Made by a program: the position numbers and the translations under genes
In this document: positions 38,150 to 49,559 of the stretch, in pieces
Layout: each line of letters starts with the position of its first letter
How positions within the stretch are numbered: position 1 is the stretch's first letter
Assembly (NCBI RefSeq): GCF_001411555.2
Contig: NC_049906.1
Span: 190,781 to 254,780, forward strand
Length of the DNA stretch: 64,000 bases
Source of the DNA: Juglans regia
Taxonomy: Eukaryota; Streptophyta; Magnoliopsida; Fagales; Juglandaceae
Direction: 5' to 3'
The notes under the pieces: generated by a model
Seen by the model: only the letters and a program-made list of their open reading frames with translations
Database searches by the model: none
Told to the model about the DNA's origin: nothing

Positions 38150-38465
38150 GTTAAAGGGAAAGTGTTGACAAATTTTGTGGCATAATTCTCCAGCTTTCCA
38201 GAATTGGTCGAACATGCATCTCCCATGAAGTCCTGGCAAGTCTTCATTGATAGTGAGTCCAGTCGGGCTAGAGGGGGAGTGAGGGTGAATATTATTACAA
38301 ACGAAGGTGAGGAGCATAATTATGCTATTAAGTTGGCATTCAAAACCACGAACAATGAGGCAGAGTACAAGGCACTATTCTCTGGTTTGGTGATCAATAG
38401 GTCTTTGGGTGCCAAAGAAGTAGATGTGCGAGCCGACTCTCAGGTAGTGGTCAATCAAGTATGAA
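38150..38465 (+). pseudogene. Gypsy RNase H
   Basis: Frame 38204-38464 has FIDSESSRARGGVRV, NNEAEYKALFSGL and VDVRADSQVVVNQV, with the acidic residues of the RNase H fold. A TGA follows the VNQV codons, ending the frame. Confidence 0.75.
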
Positions 38466-38728
38466 GGGAGTTTACTGCGAAGAGCGAAAAATTGAAGAAG
38501 CATCTAACACTGATAGAGGCCAAACGCTCCCAGTTCAGATACTTTCATATACAACAAGTGCCGAGAGCCAAGAATCGAAAGGCGGATAAATTAGTGCCAG
38601 CGAAGTTCGAGCAAGAAGATTTTTTTCTGCTAGAACGAACGATGATCAGGACTGTCGAGATATCCGTCATGATACCCATCGTGGGAATTGAAGTGGTAGA
38701 AGTAAAGCTGAGAGCTCCAAAATGAGCG

Positions 38729-39960
38729 TTGGATATAATCACGTACATAGATCTCAATGAACTACTCAACAACAAATGGGAAGCTAGAAAGTTCAGGAAT
38801 AGAGCAGCGCGTTATGCTCTGCTCGAGGGGATCCTGTATAGAATAGGATACTCCACACCTTTCCTGAGATGCGTCTCACTTGAAGAAGCTCAATACGTGC
38901 TAGCAAAAATACACAAAGGAATCTGTGGTGACCACTCTGGGGGAAAGGTGCTGGCAGGCAAAGTAATGAGGGCGGGATACTACTAGCCTCGCTCCCTCTA
39001 GGATGTTGAGGAGTACGTGTAGAAGTGTAGGAAATGTCAAGAATACTCCAAAGTGGCCCATTGCCCACCAGAAGAATTGATGTTAATCAGCTCGTTGTGG
39101 CCCTTCACCTATTGGGGAATTGACTTAGTAGGCCCCTTCCTCCTAGGTAAAGGAGAAATAAGATTTGTAGTAGTAGCAATGGACTACTTCACCAAGTGGG
39201 TAGAGACTAAGGCATTGTCAACAATCACGGCGAGCAACATCACACACTTCTTGTGGAAGACAGTCATCTGCAGATTTGGCATTCTCCATGTCATCATATC
39301 GGATAATTGAGGCAGTTTGACTCTGACCACTATCGAGATTGGTGTCGGGAACTGGGGATCAGATTTCGATACTCGTCTTTAGGACATCCTCAGTCCAATG
39401 GACAGGTGGAGGCAACAAATAAGACATTGATGAGAATACTCAAAAAGAAATTGAGCGACAAAAATGACACCTGGGCAGAGGAACTTTCTGAAGTTTTATG
39501 GGCATACTGGATCACAGTAAGGGCCCCAACAAGAGAAACCCTCTTCACTCTCACTTATGATCATGAGGCGATGCCACCGGTCGAGGTTGGGATCCCTACC
39601 TACAAGGTGCAACATTTCAAGCACAACTCCAACAATGAACATTAGAAGAAAAACTTGACCTGCTTGAGGAGGTTAGGCTTGAAGCAAAAGTAAGGATAAT
39701 CATCAACAAAAGAAGAGCGGAATGATGTTTCAACAAATGGGTATGCCTAAGGGTATTCAAGATCAGGGATCTCATACTGAAACAGACAGGAACAACTACC
39801 CGAGACGAAGGAAAGCTGGGCCTCAGTGGGAAGGCCCCTACGTGGTCACCGCCAACAACTGCTAGGGCTCCTACTAGCTTTGAGACTCCCAAGAAAACTA
39901 GCTATCACACCCCTAGAACATCATGCACCTACGAAAATTTTGTTGCTAGAAAAGTTTATG
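38729..39960 (+). pseudogene. Gypsy integrase
   Basis: A zinc-binding HHCC-like N-terminus is recognisable but broken (HKGICGDHSGGK, CRKCQ near 39030). The core has WGIDLVGPF (first Asp), an ISDN block (second Asp, then a stop at 39308) and GHPQSNGQVEATN (the Glu). C-terminal sequence continues to about 39960 with RTSCTYENF-like ends. At least one in-frame stop and frameshifts. Confidence 0.8.
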
Positions 39961-40555
39961 ACTTGTAATTTACATTTTCATGTTAACAGTGTATACTCTA
40001 TTAATGAAAGTGTGGCTTTTCAAGAATAAAATATGTCTTGCCTATCTCGACTCCCTACTCCAACAACGTAGGCTCCATCGCCAACTACTTACCTCCATTT
40101 GAGGCTCCAAAGAGATGAGTTAAGCCTAAAGGCTACTTTAACCCCCTAGCGGGGGAGAGCGGGCCAGCCTTCGGCTGCTTGACATTTACCTTTCTCGTGA
40201 GCATCAACAAGTGGGAGCGGGTCTAGTCCCAAACTTCCGGGTAACTTACCTCTCCGCGGGGCCCTAAAGGGCAAGATATGTCTTAAGACCATCTTATCCC
40301 TCCCGCGATAAAGAGTGAGTCCAGCCCCTCGGCTATCCAACAATCTACCCCAACCTCTGCCACGAGGAAGAGTGGGATCGGCGCCAGCCTAACCCAACAA
40401 TTACCTTCTAGGTGATGTTAGCAGGTCAGAGCGGGTCTAGTCCCAAATTGCTCAAAAACTTACCTCCCCATAAGGGTTAATAGGTGGGCAGGTGGTAGGA
40501 TAATTGTAAGGGGTTTTCCCCCTACTAGCCTGTATAGCAAGCCCATGAGGATCTC

Positions 40556-41225
40556 TGGGGAAGTGAGTGAGAGACTTTGGTCAAGCCCAAAGACCCTATT
40601 CTAAAACGAGTCAGTGAGCCTTTACAGAGTACTCGGCCCATGAGCAAAACCCGTCCATGAAGCAACACATGCATGGGAAAAACGGACGGTAGGGACAGAT
40701 GGAACTCGTCGTCCTGACACCCCCTCTATGACACCCAACCCTTAGAAATCTGCGTAGGCAGGTGAACGGGAGATTCAGGGATCCCTTGATCTCCTCATAG
40801 CAGGCATGAAGGGCCTTAACAATGAAAGTCTGCAGGGTAAAGTGAGTCAGGGAGCCACACCGCATTAATGGCGCCACTCCTCGAATTCTACGTCGCATTA
40901 ATGACGGCGTCTAATGAGCCACGCTACATTAAAGAATTCTAATTAAATGAACAATTGAAGTGACATGAATTCCCTGAGGCCAAGTATGAGCTATCCTCAC
41001 CCATAAACCTAGTATAAAAGTTAATCATAGGTACGAAGAACTCTCTCTGATTCCTCTAAACTTACACACAAACTACAAATGATATATATTGACTTAAGTA
41101 TTTGGAGACTCTCCAGCCTCCACCAAGGCCCCCCCTCTCTCTGTTTTCTTAAGTGTGTAGGTGAAAGGCCCAAGACTTGAGTTGCTGGAACCCAACCTAA
41201 AAGCGTACGAAACACGGCGTTAACA
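40556..41225 (+). repeat. 3' LTR of the Gypsy element
   Basis: About 670 bp copy of the 5' LTR. A purine-rich GGGGAAG at its left border is a candidate polypurine tract. Ends GCGTTAACA like the left LTR. Confidence 0.85.
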
Positions 41226-41953
41226 TAAGTATTAAGTAAATTTGAGGTAAGAATATGTTATAATTACTTTTTATACGACGGATGTCAGTCCTATAATCTA
41301 AGTTTTCTTATATAATAATTTTAATGACATGAAATTTTATGATAAAATGACAGTACTATGTCATATGTACTCTAAAAATAATTAATAAGTTTTTCATATC
41401 AATATAATATTATATAAGTGAGACAGAATGTAATATATAGTATAACTCTTAACTTAGTTATTTTTTTAGAAAGAACATCATCTTTTTATAATCTTGTGTT
41501 GTCAAAGTGAGATTTTATTTTCTTTTACTAATTTAGAGTTGGATAGAAATTCCAAAAAATATCAACTTAAGTTTTAGAGCACTTATTTAAATTTTAAGCC
41601 TTGGTGTGAAATCCTATATTCTTCAATTTCATATAATAATTTTGATCAAAAATTGCTCTTCAAAGTTTATGAAATTATTGAAAATAAAAATTATGGATCT
41701 TTTGTGGATCTTGTAATGAAGATGAGTAACATAAAAAGAATATGTTTGAGTTGAAGGTTTAGAAATATATTTTGACCTAATTTCTAAAAAATAATGAAAG
41801 TTAGAATATACACACACGCACGTATATATGTATGCATGTATGTATGCATGTATTCTTTACAAGTGTGGCTTTTTGTCGGTTGTATAAAACTACAACCAGG
41901 TGAGCTAAAGCAGTAAGAACTTGAGAAACCAAACCACACTTGATACTTGGATG
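41226..41953. other. AT-rich spacer, nothing recognised
   Basis: Between the Gypsy and Copia elements. AT-rich, with a short (CA)n/(GTAT)n tract near 41811-41850; no protein or element similarity seen. Confidence 0.5.
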
Positions 41954-42199
41954 TGTTGTGAAACTAACAATGACAAACAAAATAAAAGCAAACAATCACA
42001 CGACACAAACTTAACGTGGTTCATCAACATGACTACATATATAGAGCTACAAAGAGTTTTATTCCATAGGAGATTATAATCACTCACAGTGAACTAAAAG
42101 AGTATAATGAGTTACAAGAGTATCACTCTACTCACACAATCTGAACTCTCACTCTCTATGGCTTTTTCACTCTCTTAATATGCTCTCACATCTTTGACT

Positions 42200-43167
42200 C
42201 TTTTGTTCACTACGATTTGCTAAATATACTCATAAAAGAACAAACATTACATATATATAGTGAAAAACGGCTCTGGAGATCCAAAAAGAAAAACTGGGTT
42301 CTTCACTCAAGCGGGTGTGAGCCCACTTCGAGCGAACAACCAATCGAACATTGATTCGAGCGATTTGTCGAGCCCTGCTGAAGTAAATGCTAGGGTTAGT
42401 GCTTCACTCAAGCCTAGTATCACGCAAACTTTGAGCGAACAATCTTTCTAATCTTCGCTTGAGCCCATTGTCGAGCGCACCTCAAGCAAATTCACTAGTT
42501 GAGCTTCGCTCGAGTGCCAGGTCAAGCGACAGTTGAGTTAACTTTCTATTTGCGCCTTTTCTGCTCACAAGCAAGGCTCCAAATGCAACCATGTTCACAT
42601 ACTTTCCTGATTCTAGCAGCCTCTCTTGATGTGGTCCAGGTTGCCACAACTCCAGCAAGTGATCTACTACCCATATTTTTGTCTCTTTGTTCACTACGAT
42701 TTGCTAGATATACTCATAAAAGAACAAACATTACATATATATAGTGAAAAACGGCTCTGGAGATCTTAAAAGAAAAACTGGGTTCTTCACTCAAGCGGGT
42801 GTGAGCACACCTCGAGTGAACAACCAATCGAACATTGATTCAAGCGGTTTGTTAAGCGCTGCTGAAGTAAATGCTAGGGTTAGTGCTTCACTCAAGCCCA
42901 ATATCACGCAAACTTTGAGCGAACAATCTGTCTGATCTTCGCTTGAGCCCACTATCGAGTGCACCTCAAGCAAATTCACTAGTTGAGCTTCGCTCGAGCG
43001 CCAGGTCAAGCGACAGTTGAGTGAACTTTCTGTCTGCGCATTTTCTGCTCACAAGCAAGGCTCCACATGCAACCACGTTCACATACTTTCCTGATTCTAG
43101 CAGCCTCTCTTGATGTGGTCCAGGTTGCCACAACTCCAGTAAGTGATCTGCTACCCATATCTCATCT
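42200..43167. repeat. 484 bp tandem duplication across the LTR/internal border
   Basis: About 42200-42683 and 42684-43167 are near-identical, offset by 484 bp (for example CAAACATTACATATATATAG at 42241 and 42725). Each unit holds the distal LTR part plus about 80 bp of internal sequence. TTGTTCAC at both starts may mark the recombination site. Confidence 0.85.
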
Positions 43168-43852
43168 TGCTCCTGCCCCTGTTCTTGGAGTTTGACCTAC
43201 CGTGTCTCATGCCTCGATAGTTAATAATCAGGGCCAAGCCCAAACCCGAGAACTCACCAGAGTCTCTTCTACGTACCTCCTCAGCAAGAATAATGTCATG
43301 TACATCATCGTAATTCAGTTTCATCTTGCTAGCTGAATTACTCATCGACATCCCCATAGCTTCCCAACTATTTGGCAACGATGCTAACTAAATCAACGCT
43401 ATGATTTCATCATCAAACTCAATCTCTACAGAAGACAATTGATTTGTAATCATATTAAAGTCATTAAGTGTTGGGCCACGAACATACCTTCTGACATCTT
43501 CAAATTGAACAACTTTTTCATCAAATGCACCTACTTAACTGACGACTTTTCATACATCCTTGACAAAGCTGCCATGATAACGTTGTGTGCAATCGATCTT
43601 GATAGTGTCAGCCCAATAACCTTTAAAACCTATCACTCTAACAGGTTCCAATAAGCATTGTCCATGCTCTCCGACTTTTTCTCCAACAGTGGAAGATGGA
43701 GTCTCTTCCTATAGGGCCATAGAGGTAGTCCTCTATCTGCATCTTCCAGTACCCGAAGTCAGTGACTGCAAACTTCTCGATCCCAGGTGCTTTCATTTCG
43801 TCTCCAGCTGTCGTTCTCCGTCATACCCCGAACCTTAACACTTGATACCAGT
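43084..43852 (-). pseudogene. Copia gag (UBN2-type) remnant
   Basis: The minus strand encodes, in shifting frames, a Copia gag: near the start GIEKFAVTDFGYWKMQIEDYL, and at 43378-43151 PNSWEAMGMSMSNSASKMK followed by DDVHDIILAEEVRRR. Order and spacing match the gag of plant Copia elements. Stops and frameshifts interrupt it. No pol follows. Confidence 0.75.
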
Positions 43853-44462
43853 TGTTGTGAAACTAATGATGACAAACAAAATAAAAGCAAACAATCACAC
43901 GACAGAAAATTAACGTGGTTTGGAAACACCTACGTCCAAAGAGCTACAGAGGATTTTATTCTATATGAGATTACAATCATACATAGTGAGTTACAAGAGT
44001 ACCACTCTACTTAGACTATCTCAACCCTCACTCTCTAGGACTTTTTCACTCTCTCAATATGCTTTCACACTTTTGCCTCTTTTGTTCACTTTGATTTGTC
44101 GAACATACACACAAAAGAATAAACATTACATATATATAGTGAAAAACGGCTCTGGAAACCCTAAATGAAAAACAGGATTCTTTGCTCAAGCGAGTGTTGA
44201 TCAAGCATCGAGCGAACAACCAATTGAACATTGACTCAGTGGTCTGTCGAGGGCTGCTCGAGCGAACACTAGGGTTAGGGCTTCGCTCGAGCCCAGAATC
44301 ACGCGAACCTTGAGTTAAAAATCTACTTGATCTTCGCTCGAGCCCACTATGGAGCGCACCTCGAGCAAACTTACGAGTTAAGTTTCGCTCAAGCGACAGC
44401 CGAGTGAACTTTCTGTCTACGCCTTTTTTGCTCACAAACTAGGCTCCACATGCAACCCAACA

Positions 44463-45139
44463 TGATGCATACACTGTATCTCTTAAAATTAGTTATTCGT
44501 TGCCAGCTTCTATAGGATATGTATTTCAGAATAAGTTAGCCTAAATAAAAGGCAGTCTGGGTTCTCTTTATTAATGAGACTAGTAATGTGGAGAATCTTG
44601 CTTTACTTTTCATGCACTTTCTTTCTTGCATTCTCATCAGTTATGCTAATTGGATTGATCTCCGTGTGTTTGGATCAAAGGATGAACTTAGAGAGCAAGC
44701 ACTAATATCATTCCAACTTGCCAATCTTTGGTCATAGAAGTTTTAAGCTTCATGTTTATAATATATTTACCTGATATGTTCTCCCAACTCTTTCATTGAA
44801 CTGAACTATGCCAAACTCCCTTTCTTTTGGTTGTGGCCTCCACTTTGAGACATACATACAAAATCTACAAAATTAGAGTGACGGTTGGCATAAGATATAT
44901 TGAAAGATTTAAAATCGCTGAACTAAACTAATTTATAAGCTGGAGGATTTAAAAAATATCTTCACTTTTCAGGCCAATCCTCTCTCTATATGAGTTTTCT
45001 TCCTCTCCCTAGTGAGCATAACCCCTCTTTGTAGAATATTCCCCTTCCCTGCAACCAACCTTTTCTCTCTACTTGCTAAACTACCTTTCCCTGCAACCAC
45101 CCTTCTCTCTTTATTTGCCAAACCAAACATTCACTTCTA
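44463..45139. other. Unassigned spacer
   Basis: No recognised gene or element. A CCTTCCCTGCAACCA motif occurs twice near 45044 and 45090. Confidence 0.4.
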
Positions 45140-45850
45140 AACCATGACTACTCAACCAGATCTTGAGAGCATTATCTCCATGCTGAAGCCTTAACTTGAA
45201 ATGATTTAAATCTTGAACAAGAAACAGAAGTTGCAACCTATCTTTCCAACCATGCTCTCATTGGACATACAATATCATCCAAAACTCTCAATAAACATAC
45301 CTTACATGCTACTATGAAGGCAGTATGGAGCTTTGTCATTAGTCTCACAATTGAGGATCTAAAAATACCAACAACTTTTTTTTCACATTCCCAACACATC
45401 AGAAAAAACATCGTGTACTAACCCAGCGACCATGGAATATCAAAGGGTTTCATATGCTCATTTCTGAATGGCCCCCTGGCCTAAGCATTCAAGAAATCGC
45501 ACTTAACATAGCAATATTCTAGCTGTAAATTTATGGTCTTCCTCTAGAAATGATGACCAATCCCAATGCTGAGAAAATAGGAAATGTAATGGGTAATCTT
45601 ATCCAGGTTGATCAGATCTCAAGTTTTGGAATAACCCTCATGAGAAGGTCATAAGAATGCAAGTAGAAATCAATGTAGACAAACCTCTCCTCGGAGGCTT
45701 TCCTTTACCGAGTCCAAGTAGACCCGCAATATGGGTTTTCTTCAAAAGGAGAGATTATTAGAATTTTACTACTATTGTGGTCGTCTAAGCCATTATTAGG
45801 TTTTCCACTCATGACTGAGCTCCCATTGGTTAACAGAATCTCCCTTGCTG
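45140..45850 (+). pseudogene. Non-LTR retroelement ORF1-like remnant
   Basis: Broken frames give, in order, MTTQPDLESIISMLK, a WPPGLSIQEIALNIAIFWLQ-like block with FWLQIYGLPLE, NAEKIGNVMGNLIQVD, and VEINVDKPLLGGF followed by AIWVFFKRRDY. This is the DUF4283/zinc-knuckle region common in ORF1 of plant L1/Ta11-type elements. Heavily mutated; the CCHC knuckle itself is lost. Confidence 0.65.
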
Positions 45851-46348
45851 AGGTTAATTCGATTTAATTATTACTCAAGTTATGTTATGTAAAGATGTAA
45901 CACACTTGTAACATATCAGAAAATGTAAAGATGTGTACATGCTGGTGGTTTTATTTTAAGAAAAAACTTATTGATCATCTCCACACACCACACTTTTTTT
46001 ATTTTTTTATTTTACTAAATATGTGATATATGGATAATAAGTAGAATAATTCAATAAATTTAAGAAGAATAAAACCAATTATTCCTTCATTAGTCTAATA
46101 GTTTTATGGAACTTACAGTGGCAATGGGACTAACTGGTCACTGACTTATGCATCGGAAGTATTCCCTCGAACTCCCAAGCCGTCTTACTCTTTGATTGCA
46201 GGTGATCGTGAGACGGTGATAGTGAAACATGCCCATAATAGAGTGTCTAAGAGAACACAGATGGCAAAACTTCTCTCTTTCTCTCTCTCAATTACGAGGG
46301 AGAAACATGATAAAAAATTTCAATATAGAACTGAATCTGCATCTTACT

Positions 46349-48729
46349 TGCAGAGTGTGACCCCACATTTGTCTTTGGGTGGTGAAGTTTTTTGGGCTGG
46401 TCAGCATCGAAAGTCGGGTCTTGGTTATGCTGCTCGTTACAACATAGACAAGATGGTACTTTAGCTTTGCTTTTATCCTGTATCACATGTTTAATTTTGG
46501 AAGAAAAATCATCTTATTTAGATACAATTTGGGGCAATATCAATTTGGGATGGTAATGTTTAATGTGTTGATGTTTGCTTGCTTTTGTTTTCTCATATAA
46601 TAATGTGCATTGAAATAATAGATGAATTTGTCTGGACTGGCCCCTTGGATCGAGATTAAAATAGCCACCGTTAAGTACAGCTTGGGAATGGTTTTAGGAC
46701 TTATACACGGGCATTAATTGAAGTAATTAGCCAACTGACCTAAAAGGTTTTACTAATTGGAGGGGCGTTTAAGAGAGATGTATTTCTGGTTCTGATTGTG
46801 ACTAGCGTCAATTTGAGACCAAGGACCTGCATTTTCACTCATTTTAAAATCTATAAATTTCTCATCATTTTGGCTACAAGTTGCCACTGGACAAGTTGAT
46901 TGCAATGGAATGGTTGCTGATTATGCTGTTTTTCCCCCTTCTATTCAGGTGTCTCAAGCATCAGACTTGATGTACAACTACATGTCAAGAGATGTCACAA
47001 GAAGTTTTGGCCATGATTACATCTTCAGACAGGTAAATTCTTCTATGCAAATCTTTAATATATATGAAATTTGACTTCTTGCATTGGTGATTTAAACGTT
47101 GGGAGTGTACTTATATGCATCATGGCACTTGCCATTCTTAATTCACAGAAGAGTACCAAATATATAAATTAAAGCCGCAAAATTATAGAACATACTTGGA
47201 AGAATTGGCAGACAACTTTTAAGAATGTCTTGTTACTTTTGACCTTAAACTATCATTAGCAAATGTTATAATAGCTAGAAAACAAGACTGCCTTCATAGG
47301 CATCGTTATACTCTGTCAGTTTGCTTTCACGCATTCATGGCATCTATCATTCTTACTTTTTATAGAAGATCACCAAATATGAATATTTGAATCAAGAAAT
47401 TGAAGAACAGAGTTGGAAGAATTTTTCTCGAACAAATACAACTTCAAATGTCTTGTTTACTTGTGACGTCGTCTATTTATTAAACAATGTGTTGTTTTTC
47501 AATCATGATAGTTTGGGTGTCAAGGCATTTTTAAGTATTCTGAGAATATTTTACTATTATTTATTATTTTATTATTATTTTGGACCTACTTTTTATTATT
47601 ATTCACTACTATTCAATATTCTATCATCACTATCCAAATGCAATGACGTGAAATGAGAACATCTCTGTTGTCGTAGATCATTGTGAAGTTAGCACTTCAT
47701 CGAGTACGCCTCTATTTCATATGGTGGGTGGATACTCTAGCCAGGGCCCAAATTAGTTCCCCTATTTATTATAATTGCCTATTCATTTGCTTTCTCCAGG
47801 CCATTAGTGAAAATAGAATGCAATATTTATGTCAAGACTTTCAGCGTTATTTTACTTGGTAAACTCACCATGGTGCTGCATAAGTAATATGATTTTAGTC
47901 GATCATAGATTCAATTGCATGAGGTGTGAGTCAGCCATGTTTGTTTAGCTTGCATTGATAATAGATGCATCTACTTGGATGGGTTTCAGAAAAGATTGTT
48001 TACTTCAATCTGATAAAACTTCTGCACCAGCAAGCTAATTTGTATAAACTGTTTTACAACAAAAGGAATGTTTTGTTTAATTCATTGTTCTATCAATATA
48101 TCTATCCGAGCTATTGTGCATTAACGACAAAAGCTAAAGAAGGTTCATAATCCTATCATAATCACTGTTGGCAATTGTCTCCCAACCAGTACCATCAAAA
48201 GCCCACAGTTTCTTGCATATTGTTTTCTTGAAACTAGTGATGCAGAAAGAGATCTGTTACAATGATTGTTATGATTCCCTCTTCCAAATGAGGGTCAATC
48301 TGGATTTGTTAGAAAATTTAGAACTCGTAACAACTTTATACACAAATTGTATTACTATATATTGTGGTTGTTTCAGTGTCGGCTTAGAGGGAAGATTGAT
48401 TCCAATGGCTGCACGTCTGCTTTTACAGAAGAGCGATTAAATATGGGTCTTATTTTTATTCTCTCGGCAGAGGTCAGCAATCTTTTTTTTTTTGGTTATG
48501 CTGATGCCTTTTCTTCTGCAGCACCTTCTTGGTTTATATCACTTGGTCTATCCTTCGAAAGTAGTTATAATCAAGGAATGGACTCTGAGAAGGAGATTTT
48601 CTTAATTGACCTTTTCCCCCCTTAGAGAATCACATTTCTTAAGCTACTGAATTTGGGTTTTGCAGATAGATCGCAGCAAGAAAGACTACAAATTTCAAAT
48701 TTGGGTTTGGTTTGACAGTTGGAGAATAG
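46349..48729 (+). pseudogene. TOM40: TOM40 mitochondrial import channel, 3' half, broken
   Basis: Intact TOM40 is the beta-barrel pore of the outer mitochondrial membrane. Here only the C-terminal exons remain: (a) about 46349-46456, [17 protein letters not shown] through NIDKM, ending at a GT; (b) 46881-46919, VATGQV-like, whose acceptor reads CAAG so the frame fails; (c) 46949-47032, DLMYNYMSRDV to IFRQ; (d) 48377-48472, [12 protein letters not shown] to FILSAE; (e) 48666-48729, IDRSKKDYKF, then a 4 bp insertion that shifts the last codons before the ancestral GFGLTVGE-type end. Exons c-e keep GT-AG junctions, so this is a decayed gene copy, not a retrocopy. The N-terminal half is absent and a LINE ORF1 piece lies upstream. 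Identity is firm from the conserved blocks; loss of function is inferred from the missing exons and frameshift. Confidence 0.88.
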
Positions 48730-49559
48730 CAATGATAGCTCCAATGCTTCTTACACATAATATAAGCTAACACTTGCTGACAAGTAGGCCAAATGGAGAT
48801 GAAAAAAAATTCGGATGCCACCATCTCTGAGCTACAATTTTTGTTTATATATGTATATATATAAAGGAAAATACTTTAGCCACAAATGGATTACACAAAA
48901 ATAATCTCACAAATTGATGTGACATGATGTGATTCGTCAAATTGTAAATTTACTTTTATTGTAAAGTAGGTTTAATGGACTACATGAATCTACATCAATT
49001 TATAGGAATACTTTTGTGTAATCTTATATAAATATATTCCTGAGGCAGCATCAGCTCCTGCAATAGTTATGGCAGCTGTATGTATTGTTTGGCAGTTAAA
49101 GTTCCTATCCCTTCGACTTTGTCTGTTGTATGTTATGGCAGCTGTATTATTGATTTGGTGAGATTGGAATGTGAAATGTAATATTGTCCATTGTGCGATT
49201 TGAAGATCATTTGGTTTTAATATATTACGTTGTTAAATGAGCATGCTTCATGAAAACGGCAGACGTATTATGAGTACAGGCTTTTCATTTTGTTTGTGTT
49301 TTAAATGATTGAAAAGGGGAAACCATGTAGCAAGACAATGATAACCCCAAAATAGGAAACATGAAGACAGCAGGTAATTGATCTCTCATTAATTACCCAG
49401 CAGGAGGTATTGGCAAGATGATATGGATTCTAGTTTATATTGCCTTGTAAGTTATAAAATTAATCGAGCATCATGAGAAGAAAGGTTGAAAAGACGAGCT
49501 TGTGCTCGAGCTCTCCCTCCACTCAAACCTCGGAGTTACTATGGGTATAATAGGATTAC
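48730..49559. other. Spacer downstream of the TOM40 remnant
   Basis: AT-rich; no gene seen. A near palindrome (CAAATTG...ACATG around 48900-49020) may be a small MITE but was not resolved. Confidence 0.4.

Larger units (their letters stand above)
34128..41225 (+). mobile_element. Degenerate Ty3-Gypsy retrotransposon, Tat-like
   Basis: Two direct LTRs (about 34128-34766 and 40556-41225) flank gag and pol in the order gag, protease, reverse transcriptase, RNase H, integrase, which is the Gypsy order. Both LTRs end GCGTTAACA. Their beginnings are near TGGGAG/TGAGT but the exact first base is uncertain, and I could not find a matching 5 bp duplication. The LTRs differ by many substitutions and an indel of roughly 30 bp near 40890-40920, so the insertion is old. 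The RNase H block (NNEAEYKAL..., VRADSQVVVNQV) resembles that of the Tat lineage. Many stops; not active. Confidence 0.88.
41954..44462 (-). mobile_element. Gag-only Copia-type LTR element with internal duplication
   Basis: LTRs start TGTTGTGAAACTAA on the plus strand (41954 and 43853) and the right one ends CCCAACA at 44462. The element is on the minus strand: next to the right LTR at 43841-43850 is CTTGATACCA, i.e. TGGTATCAAG on the minus strand, the initiator-tRNA-type primer site of Copia elements. The internal region of under 800 bp carries only gag. Flanks GGATG and TGATG could be a 4-of-5 duplication. A 484 bp segment spanning the left LTR/internal border is repeated in tandem. Confidence 0.8.

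Noticed and set aside
46192..46348. Start of the TOM40 reading frame at 46192
   Set aside because: The first ~50 codons of that frame do not resemble TOM40 and include a CT-rich low-complexity stretch; probably intron read-through.
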